NCBI GenBank assembly: GCA_021234155.1
Contig: JAJEKV010000082.1
Coordinates: forward strand, 1,917,377 to 1,981,376
Origin: Isoetes taiwanensis
Lineage: Eukaryota; Streptophyta; Lycopodiopsida; Isoetales; Isoetaceae
DNA length: 64,000 nucleotides
Reading direction: 5' to 3'
A program made the position numbers and the translations under genes. Shown here piece by piece: positions 11,215-21,112 of this stretch (the stretch's first letter is position 1; each line of letters starts with the position of its first letter). The notes beneath the pieces are model-generated. The model ran no database searches. It was not told where the DNA came from and worked only from the letters and a program-made list of their open reading frames with translations.

Positions 11215-11523
11215 TCAATCTACTTTTTTTGATGTATCTTCCTCTATGTCTTCCAAGAAAATGAAACTCACCTTCTTTAAGCGAATTACTGGCCATGCAA
11301 CAAAGGTTCCGATGCTTTCACCCACTGTGTCTCCATCAGGATGCCTTCTGGGTAATGCTTCGTCGTTGAAATGGCAACTGGTTACTAGAATCTTCACATG
11401 ATCATTTCCAAGAGGAACTCCATGGCAGATTGCTTCCGGATCGACTGATTCTATCTTGCAATTTCCCACCCTCCTCTTCAAATTCGTCGTCAGCATGTAA
11501 CATTCTTCTCCAACGCTGTCCAA
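11215..11523 (-). pseudogene. DUF8039-like fragment of a plant transposon protein
   Basis: The minus-strand frame of 102 residues contains CHGVPLGNDHVKILVTS, then DEALPRRHPDGD, then TVGESIGTFVAWPVIRL. The pattern (hGVPLG..., ...LP.P..., ..vGdavGtFvaWP..li) matches the domain called DUF8039 in plant transposon-derived proteins; this is recalled from the family, not searched. A neighbouring frame up to 11675 is basic and Arg/Ser-rich. The fragment points away from the DGQH/HAD gene that begins at 12139. Whether the two belong to one element is an inference. Confidence 0.5.
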
Positions 11524-11847
11524 TGTCGCAAGATCATGGGATTAATTTGGAGCTTGGGATCTGGAAGAGTAGATGAATTTACATGAAGGCGCTCGACATC
11601 GCTTAGGCGCCGGCTTCTTCCCAGTTCTTCCGAGTTCTTCCTGTTCTTCCAAGTTCTTTCGAGTTCGAATGACAAGAAAGGCTGGCGGCAAGATTAGGTG
11701 GTGGTTTCAAATTATCCGTTAATTGTACTGCTTTTTTAGCCGCTGAGTGAAATCTAATTGTGAGATTTCACAATACGGCGGTCGTAGAGCCATTTACTGC
11801 TCGTACGATCGCGTCCCGTCCATTAGGCCCAATCGTAAGATTGCTGA

Positions 11848-12000
11848 CCGTCGATTAAAAGTCGATCCGTGAAATTTAAATAACCGCTCGCTTCTATCGG
11901 ACCGTCGATTAAAAATCGATCCGCGAAATTTAAATAACCGCTCGCTTCTATCGGACCGTCGATCAAAAGTCGATCCGAATGAAACCCGTCGATCGAAAGC
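11848..12000 (+). repeat. 54-bp tandem repeat between divergent gene fragments
   Basis: The word CCGTCGATTAAAAGTCGATCC starts at 11848, 11902 and 11956 (exact spacing 54) and a shortened form starts at 11986. Each unit contains GAAATTTAAATAACCGCTCG and an internal dyad (TCGATTAAAAGTCGA). The array sits between the DUF8039-like fragment on the minus strand and the first ATG of the DGQH/HAD gene on the plus strand. It may be an element end or a shared promoter region. Confidence 0.75.
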
Positions 12001-13819
12001 CGACCTACTCGGCTTATGGAAATCTATATAAGTTTTTGAATGTCATTTCTTGCTTTTTGATTGCCGACTTGCTCCGAGATGCTCAAGAACTCCGAGGCGC
12101 TCAAGAACTCAAGAACTCCGAGGCGCTCATCGCGAAGATGCCGCCCAAAGGTCGTGCTGCTCCAAACTCAGGCCGGGCCACGAGAGAAGATGCTCAAGGT
12201 CAGTATTGTCATCATTTTGTGTGTCATTCATTCATTGTTCATTGCTCTGATTAGTGTGCAGTGTTTGCTCTGTATTTACTGTCAATAAATCTTCTGCCTA
12301 TACTCCTGTCTATTATTTCTGTAGCAGTGACTTAAATTTCTATAGCTGCTCACACTCCTATCTATCATTTCTTTAGCTGCTCATTTCTACAGTGACTTGA
12401 ATTTGCATCTGCATAATTAATGTCCTTCCTGTGTTAAATTGTCCTGCTCGTGATTAACTATTCTGTCTATAATTTGTCCACCTGTGTGTAAAGTAGTATG
12501 ACCGTGTTTAGTTGGCCTGCCTTCGAGTGTCTGTTTGGCCTGCTGTAATTGGCACGCCTTATGAGTGCATGTCTGTAATTGGCGATTGTATGCCATTCTG
12601 TATTTTAGCCTGGCCGGAATGGATGGCCACTCGAAATCGCGCTAAGCGTGTATTGCACCCTCGTTTGCAGGGAAGAAGAGACAAAACCGATTGGTAGTTC
12701 ACCTCCTCCTAAGAAAGCAAGAGGCTCGGAAGATACTCCAGCGAGCTCCAGCTTACAGAAGAAGGGAAAGCCTAATGAGGATGCAGTATCCTATGCATTG
12801 TCGATGGATGATAGCGGATCCATTATCAGAGCAGACACAGATCCTCCATGCCCTGAGGAGAAGATGGATGACGGAGTGGTATGTTGATGTAGGCAAAACA
12901 AATGGTAAGGTGGATCTTGTGTTACACTCCAGGAAGAAAGAGACCGATCTTATGAAGAAACAAGGTATTCTTATCACTTGTGAGGAGCAGGATGACATAT
13001 GTTGTCAACTCCTAGTGGAGATTGTGAAGAACCACAAGAAAGATCTCGTCAGATTTACACATGCCAGGGCAACTGCTTTCAAAGATGGTCTGATGAAGAA
13101 GGACGTGAGTGCTGAGTCATGTTTCAAGTATGGATGGCCTCAAAATACTGTCCTCACTCCAGTTTCTATTAGTGAAGGGGTGTCTGCAGTGAGGAGAGCT
13201 TTGCGAGGACCTTCTCCAAGTTACTACCTGGAAGAGTTGAAGCATTAAAATGATATCAGGAAGATTGCTGGACTTAGGAAAGGACATCCCAGCTGCAACA
13301 GTTGATGGCATTTTGGCAGAAAATGACTCCGAAAAGAAATCGCAGCTGGAGGCAATGAGTAGGCTAGTCAAGTATGCAGACAACTACCCACTTGGTCAAT
13401 CTTTTACACATCCCATCCATGTTGACCGTCTGGTGAGATCACATAAGTCAAGTCTTGTAGCAGGAGGTATGACCCTGAGCATGCTAGAGAAATCTTGAGG
13501 GCGATGGTGAGGAATCCAGGCCAAGTTCCTATGCCAGCAGACGTGCTTCCTTGGGATAAGAAAAAGGATGCTCCACTCCAGTGGACAACACTAGAGGAGC
13601 TTACAGTGGAGAACCCTAATGTATGCTTCCTTATTATTGACGGACAACATTCTATTGAGGCACAACGATCCCTATCCAACTAGGCTAAGCAAACAGGACA
13701 AACAATGTATCTGCTACATTAACCACAGGAGGTGTCGGTTTCTAAGCCCCCATACCCCTGCAGAGGAGCTGGCAGAGATTAGTGCAACATTGAACGAAAT
13801 GGGCGAAGTCTTATAAAAG

Positions 13820-14315
13820 GTTAGTATATTAGGTGGAATAGAGTCAGATATATCAAGTAGGAATAACAGTAGTAGACTAGGTCCAGCGTGTGTCAAGGCA
13901 TGCCAATTCGCGTCAAGTAACTTTCCATGCTGCCAATTCGCGCCTGGCGTCACGCCAGGCGCGAATTGGCAATGTACTGCAGGCACGAATTGGCTGCATG
14001 AATACGTGCCTGAAGCATTTTGATCAGACAGTACATTGCCAATTCGCGCCTGGCGCGTATTCATGCTGACAATTCGCGGACAAATACACGCCAGGCGCGA
14101 CGAATTGGCAATGTACTGCCTGATCAAAACGCTGCATTGCCAATTCGCGCCTGGCGTGTATTCGTCCGCGAATTGTCAGCATGAATACATGCCACGCGCG
14201 AATTGGCATGCCTGGCTTTGACATTTCCTGATTATCCTATTTGCTTGATCTAAAAAGCGGTTAATTTTTATATGCCCTGCTCATATTGGCTGACATGCTT
14301 TCCTTACACGTGCAG
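13820..14315 (+). other. Predicted intron filled with nested GC-rich palindromes
   Basis: Donor AAG|GTTAGT at 13820, acceptor CACGTGCAG at 14315. The exon before ends in the conserved EEL..ISATLNEM segment and the exon after opens into PYVEELRHAHQQW. About 330 of its 496 bases (13883-14213) are built from the word GCCAATTCGCGCCTGGCG and its reverse complement. The intron is inferred from signals and coding context, not from transcript evidence. Confidence 0.55.
13931..13971. repeat. 41-bp perfect palindrome, core of a nested inverted-repeat cluster
   Basis: The arms TGCCAATTCGCGCCTGGCGT and ACGCCAGGCGCGAATTGGCA are perfectly complementary around a single C. Larger arms also pair: 14018-14045 (TTTTGATCAGACAGTACATT..) with 14105-14129 (..AATGTACTGCCTGATCAAAA), and 14039-14082 with 14164-14207, ending GCGGAC and GTCCGC respectively. 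The cluster therefore has palindromes within palindromes over 13883-14213. Confidence 0.9.
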
Positions 14316-16284
14316 CCCTTACGTGGAAGAACTCCGTCATGCCCACCAGCAATGGATAGAATATGGAAGACCCCTGCAAACAAAACAGGGAGGAACGAAG
14401 TCTGAGGAGTTTAAGGCATTGGAAAAGACCTTGGCTCAGACTATCATCCAAGATAAGAAACCAAGGGCAAAAAAGACAGAAAAAAAAACTGGGGAGGAAG
14501 CGGTGAGGCGCCCCAGGCGGCTTCCGGAGGTCCTACAGATGCCTACAAGATCGTCTTCGCTAAGGACTAAGTCCGGGCGAAGTGGAACGAAGTTACAGGA
14601 TGCTTATGCTCGTAAAACGACTACCGGACCCAATGGGAAGAGTGCCTCCTCAAGATACTTCAATATTTGATCTCAAGACTACCGAGATGAGGAAAGTACA
14701 GGGCCTTCAAGATGATGAAATCATTTGGTTGTTAAATCAATGCATAAACAAAGAAGTTCTGTACAAGAAGGCTTCTTCAGTTAAGGACAAAATGTCCTTC
14801 ATTGATTGTTGCACTCATATAAATAACATCACGCGAAGTTATGAAGGTAGCGATTGGTGAAGAACTTCGGGAAGCTATCCGGTGATGTAACATTATCTGA
14901 AGTCGGCCTGCTAGACAAGTATGGCGTGTCTGGCGATGACATCAAGAAATACGTCTTTTGGTCGAAGGAATTTTCGCAAAACAGAAATCAAAGAACCAAT
15001 GTAAAGACACCGCAAAGCTATCGATAAGGTGATGGTGAGCTAAGAAGAAAGGTTGCCGCCCTAAAAGATGTTGGTGGTGACTTACCCGCACTCCAATACC
15101 CGGTCTCTACCGGCTATAAAGGTCTCCTACCCGATACAACAATAGGCCCTCATAATATTTCTCTGTTTGTATTGGATAGCGGGGACTAAAAAGGAGAGAA
15201 GGGGATGACTCAACAGGGAGTACATCGGTTTTTTAGTAGCCGCATAGGCTTAACAACTTCGAAGCTCTTTCTTGTTGTCATCATATGCCCCCTGGGGAGA
15301 GCCTCATATGCATGCTTTGGTGGCTTCATACGACTTGGAATGCCTAAAGGTCGTTAGGGAAGGTTCTCTTCTCTTTGAGACAAAGGATCTTGATTTGAGG
15401 ATGCGGTTTAAAAGCGCTTTGTATAATCTTCATAATGATATCCTTGTGCGGATGATGGCACTATGAGGTAGCTAAGAGCAAAGGGGCATCGGATAAAGGT
15501 GCATGGCAGTGTTTTCTTTTGGATGAACCCAACTTGAAAAATGTCTTCTACAAAGCGGATGATGAGGATGAAGCAAATGGCGAGGAATTTGATGTTCCTA
15601 ACCCTCACCGGAAAGACATCACTCTGGAATTGCCGACAAAAGAAAAAGGGGCCCTTGAATAAACATGGGTTTGCAATCAATCGGCTATCTTCTTGAGGCA
15701 TTTGCACCACTTGATACCACACTGCCGTGGAATTGCATGTTGGAGGGTATATTGGTAGAGAGGCCCGAAGACATCAAGAAGATATTTAAGTTTAAATCAA
15801 CGATGACCAGTCCAGGATTTCCTTGAAGTGTTTTTGAAAAAGGTACTAGCCTTTGTTGATTGGGGTCCCATCAAAGATAAAACCCGTTGGCTTTGGTACC
15901 TTACAAAGGGCGTAAGGCACTACTAGTTCACAAAAGCCTCCAAGTGCAACTCCGGAATGTTCAAAAAGCAATGCAACCCCGAGGAGAAGGCGAAATGCTA
16001 GCGGGAACGTGAGACCTTGGAGAAAAATATGAAGTCCATGCTTGATAACATTGCAACCGGTAATGTCCAAATTTTGGGGTACGATCTATGGTAGTTCCTG
16101 ATACCAGCCAGGATGATCATGCAAGCTCAGATGCAACTATTGAGGTTATGAATCAAACCCCTGTGGTAGCTTTCATAGAAGAGAACGTGTCCGAACTAAA
16201 CCGTGGAGTTCATGCTTCTGACAGTAAGCATCCGGGGAGTGAAGTAGACGCTACGACTGCTGGGGATGACGGCGACGATGAAAG

Positions 16285-16393
16285 GTAATTCACGCCAGGC
16301 GCGATATGTAGCTTATTTATGAAGGATAAAACGCGCTTGGCGTGTATTGCAGACCACTTTTGCATGGCTAACTCTTTGTTTTCCATGGTTCAG
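16285..16393 (+). other. Predicted intron with two CGCCWGGCG-type words
   Basis: Donor AAAG|GTAATT at 16285, acceptor ATGGTTCAG at 16393. It lies between the acidic linker and the HAD motif KIIVFDLNGVL. It holds TTCACGCCAGGCGCGAT (16289-16305) and CGCGCTTGGCGTGTATTGC (about 16332-16350), the same words as in the 13820-14315 intron. Confidence 0.6.
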
Positions 16394-17033
16394 GGCTCCA
16401 CCGGCTTGTGACAAAATCATTGTCTTCGATCTGAATGGTGTCCTTGTGTAAAACATTTCCTAAGAAGCTTATTAACAGGGATGACTTCGAGCAAGTCCCT
16501 CTAGAATCGAATACTAAGTGGATCTATCGTCGTCCACACTTAGAAGATATGATGAATGAGGCATTCAGATTGTTTCGAGTTGCCATCTGGTCCTCAATGG
16601 AACGCAGAAATGTTGATGAAGTACTTAGGGTGTTACCAGGCATGAATCGAGACTTTGTGACAATTTGGGACCAAAGTAAGTGTATAAAGTTTCCACATCC
16701 AAGAGATCCGGATGCAAACCGGTCTTCGTCAAACATCTTAGTACTATGATGGATCAGTTTGGCATTCAAAAGAAAGAAGACATCATAATAGTAGATGATG
16801 ATACTCTTAAGTGCTTTTATAATCAAAGTCAGGCTCTAAATCCACCAACTTATACTCCACAAGATTACTCAACAGATGAGTTTCTAGTACTATTCATGTC
16901 CATCATGAGTGGCTTGGCTGCTGGTAAAACAGTATCAGATGTTGTCAAAACGCATCCAGAACTAGATCGGACTAAGGAGATGGATCCCTATCTTGAGAGT
17001 TATTTGACAAAGAAAGGACTAGTCCCTCCATGA
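16394..17033 (+). pseudogene. FCP1/NIF-like HAD phosphatase module of copy 1
   Basis: This module is part of the 12139-17033 gene. The order is APPACDKIIVFDLNGVLV (motif I), stops just after, then a shifted frame with TKWIYRRPHLEDMMNEAF, FRVAIWSSMERRNVDEVL (the motif II region of NLI-interacting-factor phosphatases), a frame shift near 16700, KPVFVKHLSTMM, and DIIIVDDDTLKC (motif III). The tail is ..DEFLVLFMSIMSGL..GLVPP, ending at 17033. The family normally has DxDx(T/V) in motif I; here it is DLNG, a variant I recall in plant FCP1-like proteins. The same variant in copy 2 suggests it is ancestral. FCP1-like enzymes dephosphorylate phosphoserine; activity here is not expected because the frame is broken. 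Confidence 0.65.
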
Positions 17034-17283
17034 TGTAATCTTCATATCAAGTGAATACAATGTAAAAAGTGTTCTGTGTATATTGATGTATTGTTATCTA
17101 CAAATGCTAATCAAACACCACATTCTTCTCCTAAAACAAGAAAATGTTAAACTACCCACTACTACAATGCAAAAATTTGCAGCAATGCAAAACAACATGT
17201 TACACAACACTATATTGAGAAAAGGGTATGCAAAGGTGGCGTGCTTTTGGAACAGACATAAATCCAATTTAAATGAATGATGG
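17034..17283. other. No gene recognised
   Basis: Short AT-rich spacer between convergent copies 1 and 3 of the DGQH/HAD family. I see nothing further in it. Confidence 0.4.
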
Positions 17284-17754
17284 TTAAAACTCTGTGTTGC
17301 CTTCTTCCAATGCACGCCGTCTCTTTAGGATTGTGGCGTAATCCTTTGCATCCTGCAATTTTGAACTTCTGCTTTTCCTTAGCAGGATTGTTCCATCCAG
17401 GATTCTGCCCTGTAGATCAAGCGTTTCCTTGTCTGTCAGGCCCTGTATCCTTTTCATGAATTGCTTGTCGAACAACTTTGGGTCCGGCCTGGCTGGCAAT
17501 TCTCCATTGCTGTCCTTCAGCTTGCATCTTGTCCATTGATCCCATATCTCAGTCCATTTCTCCCAGACCGCCTCAGTGCTAAGAATGAGGTCATATTGGT
17601 CTGATAGAGATTCCCTGCCCTTTCTTGGTGTTCTCTTCTTCTTCTCGTCTTCATCCTCTCCCTTATCATCTTCCTGGCCTTCCAGAAGAACATATCTACA
17701 GAGTTTCTCGAAGGTCTTCCACTTATCGGAGGGGGCCCTGTTTCCTTTAGGACG
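17284..17754 (-). pseudogene. DGQH/HAD-family fragment, copy 3
   Basis: The minus-strand segment probably starts after the acceptor TTGTCCTCAG (about 17755) and stays open to TAA at 17284. It has a basic/acidic linker (GEDEDEKKKRTPRKGR), then QYDLILSTEAVWEKWTEIW, DPKLFDKQFMKRIQGLTDKE and a Lys/Arg-rich end. Copy 1 has the same order at 14400-14760: AYKIVFAKD..AKWNEV, then IFDLKTTEMRKVQGLQDDE. The HAD module is absent, and a stop follows the helical segment. The upstream side (17.9 kb onwards) is the palindrome field, so this could be the last exon of a gene whose introns contain those palindromes. Confidence 0.5.
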
Positions 17755-17901
17755 CTGAGGACAACCCAATGCTTTTCACTGTTGCCGAGCGTGTATGATC
17801 TAGTCAGGATACGGGATGCATTCAGTAAATGTCACAATGTCAGAGCATGAAAGTATCTCCTAACACCCGAAGGAAAAAATAAATAGAAGAATGCAGGGGG
17901 T

Positions 17902-17923
17902 TTCTCGACTCGCGAGTCGAGAA
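17902..17923. repeat. Perfect 22-bp palindrome, TCTCGACTCGCGAGTCGAGA core
   Basis: Perfect copy with TT and AA flanks. It lies about 150 bp upstream, in minus-strand terms, of the copy 3 coding segment, where an intron would be expected. Confidence 0.9.
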
Positions 17924-17930
17924 TAACCAC

Positions 17931-18450
17931 AGGAGAGGAGAAAACATAGGAGAGTCGAGGCGAGGCGAAAGCATCAGCGCATTCCCAAATCTTTGCTTTC
18001 CGCCTCTTGAGCGATGCAACTTAGGATATAAACTAAGCGACATTGCCGAAGAGGCGGGGAAAGAAAGATTGGGAAGGCTTCGATGCTTTCACTCTTCAAC
18101 CATTAATCTCTAATGTTTCTCTCTATTTATTTGGACTTTTCGACTTCCTTGAGTCGGGGAAAGTCGAGGAGTTACTGAGGAGAGGAGAAGATCGAAGGGA
18201 CTTTCTTGATTTCATGAAGTCGAGAATACCCACAGGAGAGGAGAGAACATAGGAGAATGAAGGCCAGAGTGAAAGCACCGCTCATTCCCAAATCCTTGCT
18301 TGCCCCGCCTCTTCGAACGATGCAACTTAGGATATAAACTAAGCGACATTGCCCGAAGAGGCGAGGGAAGAAAGGATGGGAAAACTCGATGTTTTCACTT
18401 TCGTCAGCCAATAATCTCTAATATTCTCTCTATTGCCCTGGGGTATCTCG
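17931..18450 (+). repeat. Tandem duplication (~300 bp), each copy a long hairpin
   Basis: Both copies contain GGAGAGGAG.AAACATAGGAGA, ATTCCCAAATC.TTGCTT, GATGCAACTTAGGATATAAA, GAAGAGGCG and ..AATCTCTAAT.TTCTCTCTATT. Copy 1 (17931-18145) folds with arms 17957-18020 and 18035-18098. Copy 2 (18231-18450) folds with arms 18267-18327 and 18340-18401. The hairpin tips carry ACTTAG..CTAAGCGACATTG. The repeat period is close to 300 bp. Confidence 0.75.
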
Positions 18451-18501
18451 ATTTGAAAGTCGAAAAGAAGAAGCGGGGAAAGTCGAAGTATGAAGGGACT
18501 T

Positions 18502-18644
18502 TCTCGACCCGCGAGTCGAGAGTCGAAAGCCCCCTTCATCTTGTTTCTTCCGTTTATTCTCGGCTTTCGGCTTCATGAATCGAAGAAAGTCCCTTCAATC
18601 TTTATTTTTCTTTACTTCTCAGGGTTTCGACTCGAGTCGAGAAA
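18502..18644. repeat. Two further palindromes of the TCGACTCGAGTCGA type
   Basis: 18502-18521 is TCTCGACCCGCGAGTCGAGA (one mismatch). 18625-18644 is TTTCGACTCGAGTCGAGAAA, a shorter-centred form. Related degenerate words occur at 18140-18175, 18205-18225, 18447-18465, 18570-18590 and 18675-18695. Confidence 0.8.
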
Positions 18645-18754
18645 GCCCCCATCTTCGATTTCTGTGTTCCTCGGCTTTCTCGACTTCGAGGAGAAACCCC
18701 GAATCGAGCGATTAATTTACCTTATGTAGGCGGCACTAACGCTATTGTTCGACG

Positions 18755-19198
18755 ATGGCTAATCTTTGGCGAGCTCCGTTGGTGGCGTGTCGTGAAAGAA
18801 CTCTGCACTCTCGTTTGGAATATCTGTCCTTGATCGCTGCGGCACTTCCTTTTACATGCGCAATACTTGCGCTGCCCTCACTGAATGCTGGCCGTCCACA
18901 ACCCAAAAACGACATCTTTTCCCTTCAGGTCTTCCTCGGACTTCCGGTGAACAACTCGCGATTCGATCTGGCTGAATGGTATGACATCCGGAGCATTGGA
19001 TCTGCAGCGGGATGCCGCACCATCAAGTTCGAAAGAATCTCCGGCATGTCTTGCCGGATTAAATTCCCTTTGGTTGAACAAGGCGGCATCTCACAGTGCA
19101 AACCCGCGTCGATGTCGGCCGGCGGCTTGTGTGATATCCCCAATGGATATCTTGAGCTAGCCGCTCCATCTTCTGGGCCCCTCTCTGTGATTTCCTAA
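18755..19198 (+). other. Unrecognised open frame of 147 codons
   Basis: The plus frame begins MANLWRAPLVACRERTL and has a hydrophobic stretch (LSLIAAALPFTCAILALPSL) that could be a membrane segment. The opposite strand is also open in two frames across the same bases, so coding direction cannot be decided. No family is recognised. The base composition is richer in GC than the neighbouring hairpins. Confidence 0.2.
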
Positions 19199-19253
19199 TC
19201 TACTCATCTGGATCCAAGAATTGGGAGTCGACCATATCTTCCTCATCTTGACA

Positions 19254-20187
19254 TCACGAATCCTCCAGGTGTACTCTCATCCGCTTCATCTGCGGTCTGT
19301 TGGAGTTTTTACTCTCATCTGCTTCATCTGCAGTCCTGTTCGGAGTTTTTTCTTTCTGAACTACAACATCCTGGGTAACTGCCGAGTGCTTTAGAGTCTT
19401 TAGCACGCTGGAGGTAAAGCTCCCGGTGTTGAAAAGCTTCTCCCTCACCCTGGAAATCTCCATTCCAAGCTCCCTGGATGTTAGGGTTCCGGCCTCCTTC
19501 ATCCCTTCGCATCCTTCCACCCAAGGTTACGACAATTTAAAGGCGCCCGGCCTTTTAGCCGGTCCCCGCCGACTTGCTCATTGAAGAGTGAGAGTAATTA
19601 GATACTGATAACTTCTTCGTGTGGTAGAACTTACCCTTCAGGCAGTCTTCCACATATAATGTAAGATGCTTCGAATCTGGCGCAGAGACGGAGAGCACAA
19701 TACCGACCTTCTTGTACTTGTCGCCGGAGCTCTTCTTATCCCTTTGCCACAGGAACATATCTTTCTCCTTCCCACTTGTTGACACTTCGACATACCACCA
19801 AGAATCTGCTGGTGTATCAAGCAGCTCTATCTCCAATCCCTCGATAACGAAGAAGCGGAGTTCGACCCGGTGATCACTAAGCGTCTCCATGATCCAATGC
19901 CGCAAGGCGAAGGATGGATCGATAAAGGTATCCTGGCCGAACACAAAGCGAGGAAACTCCGCGTGGAGAGTCGCGTCTTTCTTTTCTTGGTGCCGCTTGA
20001 ACCCGGCTTTCGCTCGGCGCCTCGCTTCTTCGATGGAGTCGCCATATCGTATGCCCCCGCATCTTCTTGCTTTCGAATTCCCTTGTAAATTGAGCCTCTT
20101 CAGCGCCTTGGAGGTTTTAGGACTGCGACGCGTAAAAGCGGTCGGGCGTGTTCTTAAATTTGAAATTAAGGACACACAATCATTCAA
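19254..20187 (-). other. Unrecognised minus-strand coding segments
   Basis: Two minus-strand frames follow each other. 20187-19555 (210 codons) has a basic N-terminal half (RRSPKTSKALKRL, EEARRRAKAGFKRHQEKK), then an aromatic-rich half (FVFGQDTFIDPSFALRHWI, PADSWWYVEVS, KDMFLWQRDKK). 19520-19254 (88 codons) is hydrophilic (RVREKLFNTGSFTSSVLKTL). They read in the same direction as copy 3 (17754-17284) and could be upstream exons of the same gene, but I see no domain that proves it. Confidence 0.3.
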
Positions 20188-20767
20188 GGAAAAAGCGGGC
20201 GGGGTAAAAAGATGCGGCCGCGGTCAACTTTAGCCCGCCCAAACACCAATTCCAAATTCATTCATTTCCAGGGGACTTTAGTGAGCGATTGGAGATTTCC
20301 GGCAGTTTAGTTTGGCAACAGGCGCTTTTAGTTAGGGTGCTTAGAGCGAACCGAGGAGATCGATTGCTTTCGAAGTTGAGTTCACGGATGCCACGACGTT
20401 GTAAGCTCCTAACAGCGCCTTACTCTCTGTCTATTTCTAACTGCGTGTCTTTTTGCAAATAGTTGATTTGATCGATGAGCACGGGGCTAAGGTAGCAAGC
20501 GGAGAGGAGCTGCAGCACACGGGAACTCTTCACTGCCGTGTCATGGAAGAGGGATACACGAGAATCGCTTTGATACAAGTATTTGATGCGGATGCATTGT
20601 TGATGAGGCCAACAAAAAAGCTTTAAGACTTCGGTGAGGCGCGGGATCGTGATACAATGGCCCAAAGGAATTCTGCGTGAAGAGGTGAGTTTCAGAGATG
20701 CCTGTTTCATTGTGTGTGTAGAACATGCCAAATGTGTTTAGAACATGGAACTGCTCGAAAGCTCGAC

Positions 20768-21003
20768 GGATTTATTGTTTCCTTGTCCAGCATATTTCAG
20801 CGTCCAGAGATGAAATATAGTCTCTGGGTTGAGATATGCTCGACACGGAAACAATGGATCGGAGTAACACTCGAACAACTCCCTGTTTTGATCATGGAAC
20901 TGTTCGGCCACTTCGCCGATTTATGGTTTCCTTGTTGAGCATATTTCAGCGTCGAAATACTCTCTAGGTTGAGAGATGCTCGGCACAAGGGAACTATAAA
21001 TCG
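20768..21003. repeat. Two tandem hairpins (GATTTATnGTTTCCTTG arms)
   Basis: The first (20768-20860) pairs GATTTATTGTTTCCTTGTC with GACACGGAAACAATGGATC. The second (20917-21003) pairs CGATTTATGGTTTCCTTGT with ACAAGGGAACTATAAATCG. Both have GCATATTTCAGCGTC on the left arm and GAGA.ATGCTCG on the right. The flanks repeat ACATGGAACTG.TCG, so this is a tandem array of a hairpin unit of roughly 150 bp. Confidence 0.75.
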
Positions 21004-21112
21004 AGCAACTTCGCAAAACGATTTCAAGTGTATGCAGTATTTTTGCTTGGAATGCTAGGTCTAGGGCCTTAGAGATGCGGTTCAAATGCATCCCCCCTGT
21101 GATTAGTCGCAG

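Larger units (their letters stand above)
12139..17033 (+). pseudogene. DGQH/HAD-family gene, copy 1 (ParB/DGQHR-like segment + middle region + FCP1-like phosphatase)
   Basis: A likely start at 12139 reads MPPKGRAAPNSGRATRED and is followed by GTCAGT (12199). Further blocks are a Pro/Lys-rich nuclear-localisation-like stretch PPPKKARGSEDTPASSS (about 12700), VGKTNGKVDLVLHSRKKE (12890), SFTHPIHVDRLVRSHKSS (13400), NVCFLIIDGQHSIEAQRSL (13619), a segment AEELAEISATLNEM, an intron (13820-14315), a basic/acidic stretch, AYKIVFAKD..KWNEV (14540), IFDLKTTEMRKVQGL (14668), SYAPWGEPH (15280), an acidic linker (16088-16284), a second intron (16285-16393) and the HAD module. DGQH resembles the nucleotide-pocket motif of ParB/DGQHR proteins. 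Several frameshifts and stops (for example 13681, 14871, 16448) show decay. The overall function is unknown. Confidence 0.6.
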
